DNA from: Mycolicibacterium frederiksbergense
GTDB taxonomy: Bacteria > Actinomycetota > Actinomycetes > Mycobacteriales > Mycobacteriaceae
Length of the DNA: 64,000 bases
Reading direction: 5' to 3'
NCBI RefSeq assembly: GCF_012223425.1
Contig: NZ_CP038799.1
Location: 248,001-312,000, forward strand
A program made the translations under genes and the position numbers. A model generated the notes under the pieces. That model did not search any database and was not told the DNA's origin. It saw only the letters and a program-made list of their open reading frames with translations. Below, one piece after another: positions 47,784 to 56,423 of the stretch. How positions within the stretch are numbered: position 1 is the first letter of the stretch; every line of letters begins with the position of its first letter.

Positions 47784-48539
47784 TCAATTTGAATCTTCGA
47801 TGCAATATCGACAAGTGTCTTTCTTGATTCCCCGGTTTGTGTGGTGCCGGGTGTGCGCACTCCGCCTACTGGACGGCATTGGTCGCCCCTTACGCACCGC
47901 CGACATCTTGGCGCGCGTCTCAGCACTCGCTCGAAGCCCAAAATTCGGATTACCGGCGCCTCGTCTTTGTTCGGCCAGGCGTTGGCGAGCGTCCTCAGAC
48001 ATCACATGACCAAAGCTCGGGTGGTCACGTCCGAATTTTCCGAAGTTGGGGTTCTCGGGCCCCACATTCTGCCCCTTTCGGAGCTCTGACCACTTCGCGC
48101 GCAGCTCGGCTGCGTGAGTACGACCGTGAAATGGATTGGCGTCGGCGAATCTGCTGACGCCTTTGCGCCCCGTCGATCGGATTCTGGCTGCTTCACGCAT
48201 TTCGGCAGTCCACTCGATGCCCATCGGGCCCAGACCGCCCTGGGACAAATTGAGCAACGGATGCCCCACATGCCGAAGCAGCTCGATCCAGTCGATTTCT
48301 GCCCATCCGAGCTCTTCGAGGCCTTCTACCTCTTCGAGTATCTCAACAACGACGTCATCGCCATTGTGCACCCGGAGCCAGTCGTAGAACGGCGTCTTCC
48401 TTCCCGAACGCGCGACCTTGACGTGCTGCCTGAAGCGAATCTCGACAGTTCTGGTCGTAAGACCCACATAGCGGTAGACGAACTCCGACCGGAGCCTGAT
48501 CCCGTAAATCAGGCCTCCGGTCGGGAGTTCGACGACCAC
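47784..48539 (-). CDS. GIY-YIG homing endonuclease with NUMOD3-type motifs
   Basis: The 251-residue product has an N-terminal GIY-YIG nuclease domain (GLIYGIRLRSEFVYRYVGLT, arginine in RFRQH, later glutamate in LGWAEIDWIELL). The middle has NUMOD3-like motifs (NPFHGRTHAAE, NPNFGKFGRDHPSFG, NPNFGLRASAETRAKM) used for DNA contact by phage and intron homing enzymes. The C-terminus has a His/Cys cluster (HTRHHTNRGIKKDTCRYC), as in mycobacteriophage-type proteins. It lies 29 bp after the nrdE stop on the same strand. Local G+C is lower than that of its neighbours (53% and 63% in two 60-base lines counted). Confidence 0.88.
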   Translation of the reverse strand: MVVELPTGGLIYGIRLRSEFVYRYVGLTTRTVEIRFRQHVKVARSGRKTPFYDWLRVHNGDDVVVEILEEVEGLEELGWAEIDWIELLRHVGHPLLNLSQGGLGPMGIEWTAEMREAARIRSTGRKGVSRFADANPFHGRTHAAELRAKWSELRKGQNVGPENPNFGKFGRDHPSFGHVMSEDARQRLAEQRRGAGNPNFGLRASAETRAKMSAVRKGRPMPSSRRSAHTRHHTNRGIKKDTCRYCIEDSN

Positions 48540-48568
48540 GAGAGTCTCGTACTTTCAATGACCAGTGG

Positions 48569-50737
48569 TCACAACATGCAGCTGACGCAATTTTCCACCT
48601 CGGTGCCCTCCAGGGCCATCTGGCGCAGCCGGATGTAGTACAGCGTCTTGATTCCCTTGCGCCAGGCGTAGATCTGCGCCTTGTTGACCTCACGGGTATC
48701 GGCAGTGTCCTTGAAGAACAGCGTCAGCGACAGGCCCTGGTCCACGTGCTGGGTGGCCGCGGCGTAGGTGTCGATGATCTTCTCGTACCCGATCTCGTAC
48801 GCATCCTGGTAGAACTCCAGGTTGTCGTTGGTCAGGTACGGCGCCGGGTAATAGGCGCGACCGATCTTGCCTTCCTTGCGGATCTCGATCTTGGAAGCCA
48901 CCGGGTGGATCGAGCTGGTCGAGTGGTTGATGTAGCTGATCGAACCGGTCGGCGGCACGGCCTGCAGGTTCTGGTTGTAGATGCCGTGCTTTTGCACCGA
49001 CTCCTTCAGCAGCTTCCAGTCGTCCTGGGTGGGGATGTGGATCTCCGCGTCGGCGAACAGCTTTCGCACCTTGTCGGTGGCCGGCTCCCACACCCGATCG
49101 GTGTACTTGTCGAAGAACTCGCCCGAGGCGTACTTGGACTGCTCGAACCCGCCGAAGCGCGTACCCCGTTCGATCGCAATGAGGTTCGACGCCCGCAGGG
49201 CGTGGTAGAGCACCGTGTAGAAGTAGATGTTGGTGAAGTCCACACCCTCTTCGGAGCCGTAGTGGATCCGCTCCCGAGCCAGGTAGCCGTGCAGGTTCAT
49301 CTGCCCCAGTCCGATGGCGTGCGAGCTGTTGTTGCCCTGCTCGATGGACGGCACCGACCAGATGTGGGTCTGGTCGCTCACCGCGGTGAGCGCCCGGATG
49401 GACACCTCGATGGTCTGCGCGAAGTCCGGCGAGTCCATCGCCTTGGCGATGTTCAGCGAGCCCAGGTTGCACGAGATGTCCTTGCCCACCTTGGCGTAGG
49501 ACAGATCCTCGTTGAACTCCGAGGGCGTGGACACCTGCAGGATCTCCGAGCACAGGTTGCTGTGGGTGATCTTGCCGGCGATCGGGTTGGCCCGGTTCAC
49601 GGTGTCCTCGTACATGATGTACGGGTAGCCGGACTCGAACTGCAGCTCGGCCAGCGTCTGGAAGAACTCCCGCGCCTTGATCTTGGTCTTGCGGATCCGG
49701 GCGTCGTCGACCATCTCGTAGTACTTCTCGGTGACCGAGATATCGGCGAACGCGACGCCGTAGACCTTCTCGACGTCATACGGCGAGAAGAGGTACATGT
49801 CTTCGTTCTTCTTGGCCAGTTCGAAGGTGATGTCCGGGATCACCACACCCAGCGAGAGCGTCTTGATCCGGATCTTCTCGTCGGCGTTCTCGCGCTTGGT
49901 GTCGAGGAACCGGTAGATGTCAGGGTGATGCGCGTGCAGGTACACCGCACCGGCGCCTTGGCGCGCGCCCAGCTGGTTGGCGTAGGAGAACGAGTCCTCC
50001 AGCAGCTTCATGATCGGGATGACACCCGAGGACTGGTTCTCGATGTTCTTGATCGGCGCGCCATGCTCACGAATGTTGGTGAGCAGCAAGGCGACTCCGC
50101 CGCCGCGCTTGGACAGCTGCAGGGCGGAGTTGATGGAGCGCCCGATGGACTCCATGTTGTCCTCGATGCGCAGCAGGAAGCAGGACACCGGCTCACCGCG
50201 CTGCTTCTTGCCCGAGTTGAGGAACGTCGGGGTGGCCGGCTGGAACCGTCCGTCGATGATCTCGTCGACCAGCTTCTCGGCCAGCTCGGTGTCACCGGCG
50301 GCCAGTGTCAGCGCCACCATGACCACGCGGTCCTCGAAGCGCTCCAGGTAGCGCTTCCCGTCGAAGGTCTTCAGCGTGTAGGACGTGTAGTACTTGAACG
50401 CGCCCAGGAAGGTCGGGAACCGGAACTTCTTGGCGAAGGCACGGTCGACCAGTGACTTCACGAAGTTCCGTGAGTACTGGTCGAGCACCTCGCGCTCGTA
50501 GTAATTCTCCTTGACCAGGTAGTCGAGTTTCTCGTCCTGGTTGTGGAAGAACACGGTGTTCTGGTTGACGTGCTGCAGGAAGTACTGGTTGGCGGCTTCC
50601 CGGTCCTTGTCGAACTGGATGTTGCCGTCTTTGTCGTACAGGTTCAGCATCGCGTTGAGCGCGTGGTAGTCCGTCTCCCCCGGGAGCGCATGAGCCCCGG
50701 TGGTTACAGGCTCTGCAGCTGTGACGGTTGGTGGCAC
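48569..50737 (-). CDS. nrdE: Class Ib ribonucleotide reductase large subunit NrdE
   Basis: The catalytic subunit reduces ribonucleoside diphosphates. It has 722 residues. The active-site cysteine pair lies in [11 protein letters not shown] and [16 protein letters not shown], with NLCSEI between; the radical tyrosines and redox-active C-terminal Cys pair (ENCVSCML) are present. The [18 protein letters not shown] loop is intact, and no intein or intron interrupts the gene. GTG 50737 is preferred because AAGGA lies just upstream and MPPTVT matches the M. tuberculosis start. It overlaps nrdI by 34 bp. Confidence 0.97.
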   Translation of the reverse strand: MPPTVTAAEPVTTGAHALPGETDYHALNAMLNLYDKDGNIQFDKDREAANQYFLQHVNQNTVFFHNQDEKLDYLVKENYYEREVLDQYSRNFVKSLVDRAFAKKFRFPTFLGAFKYYTSYTLKTFDGKRYLERFEDRVVMVALTLAAGDTELAEKLVDEIIDGRFQPATPTFLNSGKKQRGEPVSCFLLRIEDNMESIGRSINSALQLSKRGGGVALLLTNIREHGAPIKNIENQSSGVIPIMKLLEDSFSYANQLGARQGAGAVYLHAHHPDIYRFLDTKRENADEKIRIKTLSLGVVIPDITFELAKKNEDMYLFSPYDVEKVYGVAFADISVTEKYYEMVDDARIRKTKIKAREFFQTLAELQFESGYPYIMYEDTVNRANPIAGKITHSNLCSEILQVSTPSEFNEDLSYAKVGKDISCNLGSLNIAKAMDSPDFAQTIEVSIRALTAVSDQTHIWSVPSIEQGNNSSHAIGLGQMNLHGYLARERIHYGSEEGVDFTNIYFYTVLYHALRASNLIAIERGTRFGGFEQSKYASGEFFDKYTDRVWEPATDKVRKLFADAEIHIPTQDDWKLLKESVQKHGIYNQNLQAVPPTGSISYINHSTSSIHPVASKIEIRKEGKIGRAYYPAPYLTNDNLEFYQDAYEIGYEKIIDTYAAATQHVDQGLSLTLFFKDTADTREVNKAQIYAWRKGIKTLYYIRLRQMALEGTEVENCVSCML

Positions 50738-51156
50738 GTCTGTTCCTTCCAAAAGTCTTCCAAGCCCGCACGGACGGATTCCACGTCATCCGGGGTTCCC
50801 ATGAGTTCGAAACGGTAGAGGTAGGGCACACCGCACTTGGCGGACACCACATTGCCTGCGTAGGCGAATTCCTCACCGAAGTTGTTGTTGCCCGCGGCGA
50901 TGACGCCGCGGATCAACGACCGGTTGTGCTCGTTGTTCAGAAAAGCGATGACCTGCTTGGGGACATAGCCCCCGCTGTTGATGTCGGGGCTGACCTTGCC
51001 ACCGCCGTAGGTCGGCAGGACCAGCACGAAGGGGTGGTCGACCTCGATACGGCCGTGCAGCGGGATCCGGGTGACGTGGTCGGCGGGGAAACCCAGCTTC
51101 TGCACGAAGCGGTGGGTGTTCTCCGAGACGCTGGAGAAGTACACGAGATGACTCAT
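50704..51156 (-). CDS. nrdI: NrdI flavodoxin-like activator
   Basis: A 150-residue FMN protein that supplies oxidant for Mn2-NrdF assembly. It begins [19 protein letters not shown] (FMN phosphate loop), with [17 protein letters not shown] and [17 protein letters not shown] contacting the flavin. Its last codons overlap nrdE in another frame, so translation is coupled. It lies 35 bp downstream of nrdH. Confidence 0.96.
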   Translation of the reverse strand: MSHLVYFSSVSENTHRFVQKLGFPADHVTRIPLHGRIEVDHPFVLVLPTYGGGKVSPDINSGGYVPKQVIAFLNNEHNRSLIRGVIAAGNNNFGEEFAYAGNVVSAKCGVPYLYRFELMGTPDDVESVRAGLEDFWKEQTCHQPSQLQSL

Positions 51157-51191
51157 ATCTCCTCCTCGCTTGTCGTCGGATCCGTCGTGTG

Positions 51192-51437
51192 TCAGGCAGT
51201 GACGGCGGCAGTCGTGCCGGCCAGTGCCTTGATCCGGTCCGGCCGGAAGCCCGACCAGTGGTCGTTGCCGGCGACCACGACGGGTGCCTGCAGGTAGCCG
51301 AGCGCCATGACGTAGTCGCGGGCTTCGGTGTCGAGGCTGATATCAACCTTCTCGTAGGCGATGCCCTCTTTGTCCAACGCCTTGTAGGTGGCGTTGCACT
51401 GCACGCAGGCGGGCTTGGTGTACACGGTGACGGTCAT
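51192..51437 (-). CDS. nrdH: NrdH-redoxin
   Basis: An 81-residue glutaredoxin-like electron donor for NrdE. The redox motif is CVQC (residues 11-14), and the conserved WSGFRPDRI loop is near 62. ATG 51437 is chosen; an upstream frame lacks SD and family match. It heads the nrdHIE operon and has an approximately 205-nt leader with a strong hairpin and paired NrdR boxes beyond it. Confidence 0.96.
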   Translation of the reverse strand: MTVTVYTKPACVQCNATYKALDKEGIAYEKVDISLDTEARDYVMALGYLQAPVVVAGNDHWSGFRPDRIKALAGTTAAVTA

Positions 51438-51521
51438 CTGCGGCACGGCTCCTGTGTGGTGTGGAAGGGGTAGAGCTTGTATTCGGACCGGCAACTCACC
51501 GGGTACTGCATTCCTCTGAGT

Positions 51522-51568
51522 TTCAGCGGACCGCGGGGCCCGGAAATTCCGGAGCCGCGGAAGCTGAA
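51522..51568 (-). promoter_or_regulatory. Large stem-loop in the nrdHIE leader
   Basis: Three nested arms align: TTCAGC/GCTGAA (51522-51527, 51563-51568), CCGCGG/CCGCGG (51531-51536, 51555-51560) and CCGGA/TCCGG (51540-51544, 51548-51552). Together they make about 17 bp of stem with small internal loops. It lies 85-130 nt upstream of nrdH on the transcript. No U-run follows, so a leader structure affecting stability or translation is more likely than a terminator. The rest of 51438-51650 shows no gene. Confidence 0.55.
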
Positions 51569-51651
51569 CCTATTGTTGCCGGGGGCACCGACACGCTTTC
51601 GATTCCTGCTCCGCCGGCTCCTGAAGCTTTGGGGCCTCGCGGTCCGTCAGA

Positions 51652-51697
51652 CACTACACCTAGTGTCCGACAAACCGAACAGATACAAGATGTTCTG
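51652..51697 (-). promoter_or_regulatory. Paired NrdR-like boxes upstream of nrdHIE
   Basis: Box 1 CACTACACCTAGTG (51652-51665) and box 2 TACAAGATGTTCTG (51684-51697) start 32 bases apart, exactly as before nrdF2. On the minus strand box 1 includes a -10-like TAGTGT, placing the start site near 51644 and giving a leader of about 205 nt. NrdR is the known repressor of mycobacterial RNR genes. 51698-51825 shows no feature. Confidence 0.7.
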
Positions 51698-51825
51698 AAC
51701 AACATTCGTGAAATTCCCAGGTCGTAACCAATTGGGCGGCGCGTCCACCGGCGTGTCGCACGTCACATTTCGGGGTGTGTCGCGATCGCGCACGCCGCCG
51801 GCGGCCACCGCCCCGGAACGCAGAA

Positions 51826-51867
51826 AGCCCCCGCCGGCGATAGCAAAGGCGCTACGCCGTGGGGGCT
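51826..51867 (-). terminator. Terminator of the FMN reductase gene
   Basis: AGCCCCCGCCGGCG (51826-51839) pairs with CGCCGTGGGGGCT (51855-51867), with an inner TAGC/GCTA. On the minus strand TTTCT follows the stem. It lies 15 bp after the stop at 51882, so it fits a rho-independent terminator for that gene. Confidence 0.75.
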
Positions 51868-51881
51868 CCGGGCCGAGCGGT

Positions 51882-52442
51882 TCAGCCGATCTCTGCGACC
51901 AGCTTCCCGACAACCTCACGCACGTCGGCCGCCACCTCGGCGGTCTCCCGCGGATGCCGGTCCCCGAGCGTCTTGGACGGGATCGACAGCTTCAGGTCCT
52001 CGACGACCCGCGGGCCGGCAATACCGAAGGATTTACGGGTTTCGTCGTGCGCCCACACACCGCCGAATCCGCCCAGCGCGGTCCCGATCACGGCGACCGG
52101 CTTGTCCTTGAGCGCACCGTTGCCCCACGGCCGCGACAGCCAGTCGATGGCGTTCTTGAGCACGCCGGGGATGGACCCGTTGTACTCCGGGGTCACCACG
52201 AGCGCCGCCCCGGCCGCCGCGGCGGCAGCGCGAAGCGCCTGCACGGGCTCGGGGACATCCTCGTTGTCGATATCCTCGTTGTAATGCGGCAGCTCGCCGA
52301 GCCGGTCGAATACCTGCAGGGTGACGCCCTCGGGTGCCGATTCGACGGCGAGTTCGGCCAGTTGCTTGTTGATCGACGCCGCGCGCAGGCTCCCGACGAG
52401 CACCAGCACGTTCGTTTCGGCGCTGTCCTGGTTGTGGGCCAT
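51882..52442 (-). CDS. NADPH-dependent FMN reductase, Rv3054c-like
   Basis: A 186-residue flavodoxin-fold reductase. LVGSLRAASINKQLAEL is the FMN phosphate loop near residue 16, and TPEYNGSIPGVLKNAIDWLSR (about 84-104) is the hallmark of the NADPH:FMN/quinone reductase group. It may reduce quinones or supply FMNH2. It is divergent from a TetR gene, with a perfect 14-bp operator between them. Confidence 0.92.
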   Translation of the reverse strand: MAHNQDSAETNVLVLVGSLRAASINKQLAELAVESAPEGVTLQVFDRLGELPHYNEDIDNEDVPEPVQALRAAAAAAGAALVVTPEYNGSIPGVLKNAIDWLSRPWGNGALKDKPVAVIGTALGGFGGVWAHDETRKSFGIAGPRVVEDLKLSIPSKTLGDRHPRETAEVAADVREVVGKLVAEIG

Positions 52443-52487
52443 GGTGGTGTTGCCTTCCTGTTCCGGATGATCCTCACACAGCTTAAC

Positions 52488-52501
52488 CGGACCGCGGTCC
52501 G
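52488..52501. promoter_or_regulatory. Perfect 14-bp TetR operator between the FMN reductase and TetR genes
   Basis: CGGACCGCGGTCCG is its own reverse complement and lies 46 bp from the reductase ATG and 30 bp from the TetR start. Divergent TetR-oxidoreductase pairs with one shared palindrome are the usual autoregulated layout. Confidence 0.7.
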
Positions 52502-52530
52502 AATAATTCCGGCTGAGTTAAAGTTCAGGG

Positions 52531-53139
52531 GTGGGCGCCCCCGACCGGCTGAATGCACTGCCGTTGAGCACCGCCGCACCGGCGGAACGCGGCGATGCGG
52601 CGCGCAACCGTGCGCTGCTGCTCGACGCGGCCCGCACGCTCATCGCCGAACGCGGAGCCGATGCGGTCTCCATGGACGACGTGGCCGCGGCGGCGGGCGT
52701 CGGCAAGGGCACCCTGTTCCGGCGCTTCGGCAGCCGCTCGGGGTTGATGATCGTGCTCCTCGACGAGGACGAGGTGATCGAACAGCAGGCCTTCATGTTC
52801 GGGCCCCCACCACTGGGCCCCGGCGCACCCCCGCTGGAGCGTCTGCTGGCCTACGGCCGCAGCCGGTTGAGGTTCGTCCACGTCCACCACGCCCTGCTCT
52901 CCGATGCCGCCCGTGACCCACACACCCGGTTCAACGCCCCGGCGTCGCTGCATCGCACCCATGTCCGGATGCTCCTCGAAAATGCCGGAACCACAGGTGA
53001 TCTCGATGCACAGGCCGATGCGCTCACCGCACTGCTCGACGCCGACCGGGTGGCCCACGAGCTGACCGACCGCGGCAGGACCCTCGACGAACTCGGCGAC
53101 GCCTGGGAGACGGTGGCCCGCAAACTCTGCGGCACGTGA
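52531..53139 (+). CDS. TetR-family regulator, Rv3055-like
   Basis: A 202-residue TetR protein; HTH SMDDVAAAAGVGKGTLFRRFGSR at about 47-69. The ligand domain is typical in length. It starts at GTG 52531 and probably represses both itself and the divergent FMN reductase through the palindrome at 52488. Its stop overlaps the dinB2 start (GTGA), so dinB2 and the ATPase are placed under the same promoter. Confidence 0.9.
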   Translation: MGAPDRLNALPLSTAAPAERGDAARNRALLLDAARTLIAERGADAVSMDDVAAAAGVGKGTLFRRFGSRSGLMIVLLDEDEVIEQQAFMFGPPPLGPGAPPLERLLAYGRSRLRFVHVHHALLSDAARDPHTRFNAPASLHRTHVRMLLENAGTTGDLDAQADALTALLDADRVAHELTDRGRTLDELGDAWETVARKLCGT

Positions 53140-54167
53140 GCAGCTGGATTCTGCATGTCGACCTGGACCAGTTCCTGGCCTCGGTCGAACTGCAGCGCCA
53201 TCCCGAACTGATCGGCCTGCCCGTCATCGTGGGCGGCAGCGGGGACCCCACCGAGGCGCGCAAGGTCGTCACCTGCGCGTCCTACGAGGCCCGCGAATTC
53301 GGTGTGCACGCCGGGATGCCGCTGCGCATCGCGGCCCGCAGATGCCCGGATGCCACCTTTCTGCCATCGGACCCGCAGGCCTACGATCGGGCCTCCGAGC
53401 GGGTGATGGGGCTGCTGCGCGACCTGGGCCACCCGCTGGAGGTGTGGGGTTGGGACGAGGCCTATCTCGGCGCCGATGTCGCCGACCCCGTCGAGCTCGC
53501 GGACCGGATCCGCACCGTCATCGCCGCCGAGACCGGGCTGTCCTGCTCGGTCGGCATCAGTGACAACAAGCAGCGCGCCAAGGTGGCCACCGGGTTCGGC
53601 AAACCCGCCGGGATCTTCATCCTGACAGCGGACAACTGGATGACGCTCATGGGCGACCGCCCCGTCGACGCACTCTGGGGGGTGGGCCCCAAGACGGCCA
53701 AAAAGCTTGCCGCGATGGACATCCGTACCGTCGCCGACCTCGCGGTGACCGACGCCACCACCCTGACCGAGGCGTTCGGCCCCAGCACCGGGCTGGGGAT
53801 CCTGTTGCTGGCCAAGGGCGGCGGCGATACCGAGGTCAGCTCGCAGCCCTGGGTACCGCGCTCGCGCAGCCACGTCGTGACGTTCCCGCACGACCTGACC
53901 GATCGCACCGAGATGGACCGCGCGGTCACCGATCTCGCCGCCCAGACGCTCAGCGAGATCGTCGCCGAAGGCCGCACCGTGACCCGGGTGGCGGTGACGG
54001 TGCGCACCAGTACGTTCTTCACCCGGACCAAGATCCGCAAGCTGCCCGCGCCCGGGAACGACCCGGCCACCATCACCGCTCAGGCGCTGGCCCTGCTCGA
54101 CGATTTCGCACTCGACCGCCCCGTCCGGTTGTTGGGTGTCCGACTGGAATTGGAGATGCCGTGCTGA
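53136..54167 (+). CDS. dinB2: Y-family DNA polymerase IV, DinB2 type
   Basis: A 343-residue translesion polymerase. The metal aspartate motif is HVDLDQFLASVEL (Asp9; residues 7-19), and the second acidic pair is in GWDEAYLGADV near 108. Residue 14 is Leu where most family members have an aromatic steric gate, as in M. smegmatis DinB2, which is known to incorporate ribonucleotides readily. Helix-hairpin-helix ALWGVGPKTAKKLAAMDI is near 175. It is equivalent to Rv3056 and overlaps both neighbours. Confidence 0.94.
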   Translation: MSSWILHVDLDQFLASVELQRHPELIGLPVIVGGSGDPTEARKVVTCASYEAREFGVHAGMPLRIAARRCPDATFLPSDPQAYDRASERVMGLLRDLGHPLEVWGWDEAYLGADVADPVELADRIRTVIAAETGLSCSVGISDNKQRAKVATGFGKPAGIFILTADNWMTLMGDRPVDALWGVGPKTAKKLAAMDIRTVADLAVTDATTLTEAFGPSTGLGILLLAKGGGDTEVSSQPWVPRSRSHVVTFPHDLTDRTEMDRAVTDLAAQTLSEIVAEGRTVTRVAVTVRTSTFFTRTKIRKLPAPGNDPATITAQALALLDDFALDRPVRLLGVRLELEMPC

Positions 54168-55315
54168 GCACCGTCGCGATCCGTGGCTATCGTTCGCTGC
54201 GCGAGATCGTGCTGCCGTTGGGTGGTCTGACGGTCGTCACCGGCGCAAACGGCACCGGAAAGTCCTCGGTGTACCGGGCGCTGCGACTGCTGGCAGACTG
54301 CGGCAGCGGCGCGGTCATCGGCTCGCTGGCCCGCGAAGGCGGCCTGGAGTCGGTGCTGTGGGCCGGCCCCGAGCAGACATCGGGCGCCCGGCGCACCGGC
54401 AGGACCCAGGGCACCACCCGTACCCGCCCGGTGTCTCTCGAACTCGGTTTTGCCTCAGATGATTTCGGCTATCTGATCGACCTCGGGATGCCCCAATACG
54501 CCGGCCCGGGCTCGTTCTTCGCCCGCGATCCCGAGATCAAGCGCGAGGCGCTCTTCGCCGGCCCGGTGTTACGGCCCGCCGCCACTCTGGTGCAACGCAC
54601 CCGCGATTACGCCGAGGTCAGCGCCGAAACCGGGCGCGGTTTCGACCGGCTGGCCCAGTCGCTGCCCAGCTACCGCAGCGTGCTGGCCGAGTTCGCCGAC
54701 CCGGGCACCCACCCCGAGCTCGCAGCGGTACGGGAGCGGTTGCGCGGCTGGCGGTTCTACGACGGGTTCCGGGTCGACGCCGCCGCCCCGGCGCGTCGGC
54801 CTCAGGTCGGCACCCGCACCCCGGTGCTCTCCGATGACGGCGCGGACCTGGCCGCCGCGGTGCAGACCATCATCGAGGTCGGTTTCGACGACCTGCCCCG
54901 AGCGGTGGCCGATGCCTTCGACGGTGCGCGGCTCTCGGTCGCGGTACGCGACGGGATCTTCGAGCTGCAGCTCCATCAGACCGGCATGCTGCGTCCCTTG
55001 CGGGCCGCCGAATTGTCGGACGGCACACTGCGTTTCCTGCTGTGGGGTGCGGCACTGCTGAGCCCGCGACCGCCATCGCTGATGGTGCTCAACGAGCCCG
55101 AGACCTCACTGCACCCCGATCTGGTGGCCCCGCTGGCCGGGATGATCCGGTCTGCCGCAGCGAGCACCCAGGTGGTGGTGGTGACGCACTCGGCGGGTCT
55201 GGTCGAGCTGCTGGCACCCGAGTCGACGGTGGAACTGATCAAGGAGTGGGGCGAGACCCGGATCGAGGGCCAGACCATGCTGTCCGCGCAGTCTTGGGAC
55301 TGGGGTAAGCGCTGA
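54161..55315 (+). CDS. AAA ATPase, COG4637-like (RecF/OLD-related)
   Basis: A 384-residue ATPase with Walker A GANGTGKSS (about residues 29-37), a signature-like ELSDGTLRFLLWG (near 290), Walker B SLMVLNEPETSLHPD and a switch histidine in VVVVTHSAG. The central part is variable. It has no TOPRIM nuclease domain. GTG 54161 overlaps the end of dinB2 by seven bases, so both are translated together and a DNA-repair or damage-tolerance role is plausible. In M. tuberculosis this gene is absent between Rv3056 and Rv3057c as recalled. Confidence 0.86.
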   Translation: MLSTVAIRGYRSLREIVLPLGGLTVVTGANGTGKSSVYRALRLLADCGSGAVIGSLAREGGLESVLWAGPEQTSGARRTGRTQGTTRTRPVSLELGFASDDFGYLIDLGMPQYAGPGSFFARDPEIKREALFAGPVLRPAATLVQRTRDYAEVSAETGRGFDRLAQSLPSYRSVLAEFADPGTHPELAAVRERLRGWRFYDGFRVDAAAPARRPQVGTRTPVLSDDGADLAAAVQTIIEVGFDDLPRAVADAFDGARLSVAVRDGIFELQLHQTGMLRPLRAAELSDGTLRFLLWGAALLSPRPPSLMVLNEPETSLHPDLVAPLAGMIRSAAASTQVVVVTHSAGLVELLAPESTVELIKEWGETRIEGQTMLSAQSWDWGKR

Positions 55316-55334
55316 GCACCTACCATCGACACCC

Positions 55335-55535
55335 ATGAGCGTGCGCATCATGGCCGCAACAGCGTCGGCCGCAGTCCTGCTGTTGTCCGGCTGTGCCAAC
55401 AGTTCCGAGCCGGCGGACACGTCCACCGTCGCCCCGGTATCGACCACCACGACGACGACCACGACCACACAGCCCGGGTCACCGAGCGCCCCCGAGTTCG
55501 CGCCGGCGCCCGGCGGGGACCTGGCCCCGGCCTAG
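55335..55535 (+). CDS. Small Thr/Pro-rich lipoprotein
   Basis: A 66-residue lipoprotein: signal with lipobox LLSGC (Cys20), then a short Thr-run (STTTTTTTTTQPG) and an Ala/Pro-rich end. The mature peptide is only about 46 residues. It may be O-mannosylated, as Thr/Pro-rich mycobacterial lipoproteins often are. Function is unknown. It overlaps the convergent SDR by four bases. Confidence 0.7.
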   Translation: MSVRIMAATASAAVLLLSGCANSSEPADTSTVAPVSTTTTTTTTTQPGSPSAPEFAPAPGGDLAPA

Positions 55536-56389
55536 CGGGATTTCGGGCGCAGCGCCCGGGTGAACAGCACGTTCACCTGACGCATGGCCACGCTGTAGGG
55601 CCACCACGCGGCGCGCTTGAAGGCGTACAGCGCGCGGATATCGTGCGAGGTGTAGACCATGAAGCGGTTGCGCCGCACCCCGGTGAGGATCTTCTCGGCG
55701 GCCTTCTCCGGGGAGATGGCGTGCCCGGCGAACCGGTCCACCCATTTGGCCACCCGGGGATCCTCGCGGTCCACGCCGGCGATCTGAACGGTCTGTACCA
55801 GACCGGTTTTCACCGCTCCCGGCACGACCACAGAGACCCCGATCCGGTGTCGCGCCAGATCGAAGCGCAGCACCTCGCTCAGGCCGCGCAGCCCGTACTT
55901 GCTGGCGCTGTAGGCGGCGTGCCAGGGCAGCGCGACGATGCCGGCCGCCGACGACACGTTCACCAGGTGCCCACCGCGCCCGGCCGCGACCATCGGCGGC
56001 ACGAACGTCTCGATGATGTGGATCGGCCCCATCAGGTTGACGTCGACCATCGACTTCCAGTGTTGATGGGTCAGCGTCGAGACGGTGCCCCAGGCCGAGA
56101 TCCCGGCGATGTTCATCACGATGTCCATCGCGCCGTGCGCGGAATGGATATCGGCACCGAACGCGGAGACCGCGTCGAAGTCGCAGATGTCCAACGCCCG
56201 GTGTGCGGGCACCTGCGCGCCGAGGGCCTGAGCATCTACAACCGTGGTGGCCAGACCCTCGACATCGCGGTCGGTGAGATAGAGCTCGGCGCCCTGGCGG
56301 GCCAGCATCAGTGCGGTGGCGCGCCCGATACCGCTGGCCGCGCCGGTGAGCAGAACCCGTTTCCCCGCAAAGCTGTCCGCCTGACCCAT
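55532..56389 (-). CDS. Short-chain dehydrogenase/reductase, Rv3057c-like
   Basis: A 285-residue classical SDR: TGAASGIGRATALMLARQG (NAD(P) motif), NIAGISAWG, catalytic serine in NVSSAAGI and Tyr-Lys in YSASKYGLRG. The substrate is unknown; its homologue precedes the Rv3058c-cyp136 unit in M. tuberculosis. It lies 34 bp downstream of the TetR gene on the same strand. Confidence 0.93.
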   Translation of the reverse strand: MGQADSFAGKRVLLTGAASGIGRATALMLARQGAELYLTDRDVEGLATTVVDAQALGAQVPAHRALDICDFDAVSAFGADIHSAHGAMDIVMNIAGISAWGTVSTLTHQHWKSMVDVNLMGPIHIIETFVPPMVAAGRGGHLVNVSSAAGIVALPWHAAYSASKYGLRGLSEVLRFDLARHRIGVSVVVPGAVKTGLVQTVQIAGVDREDPRVAKWVDRFAGHAISPEKAAEKILTGVRRNRFMVYTSHDIRALYAFKRAAWWPYSVAMRQVNVLFTRALRPKSR

Positions 56390-56423
56390 GTTCTCGACCC
56401 TACCGAGTGCCGACGCTGCGCAA

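Noticed and set aside
48559..48571. TGACCA-G-TGGTCA palindrome over the nrdE stop codon
   Set aside because: It could be a terminator or a homing target, but six of its bases are fixed by the conserved end of nrdE; not enough support to annotate.
48746..50455. 569-codon open frame on the plus strand
   Set aside because: It is antisense to nrdE and made of shadow-type residues.
48569..50737. Possible intein or intron in nrdE, suggested by the adjacent homing endonuclease
   Set aside because: NrdE is continuous, of normal length, with all motifs in order.
51461..51727. 88-codon frame on the plus strand in the nrdHIE leader
   Set aside because: No SD, no family, and it covers the NrdR boxes and leader hairpin on the opposite strand; treated as non-coding.
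55440..55480. ACC/ACG-rich tract as a phase-variable microsatellite
   Set aside because: The repeat is imperfect (mixed Thr codons) and in frame, so it is better read as a low-complexity coding stretch.
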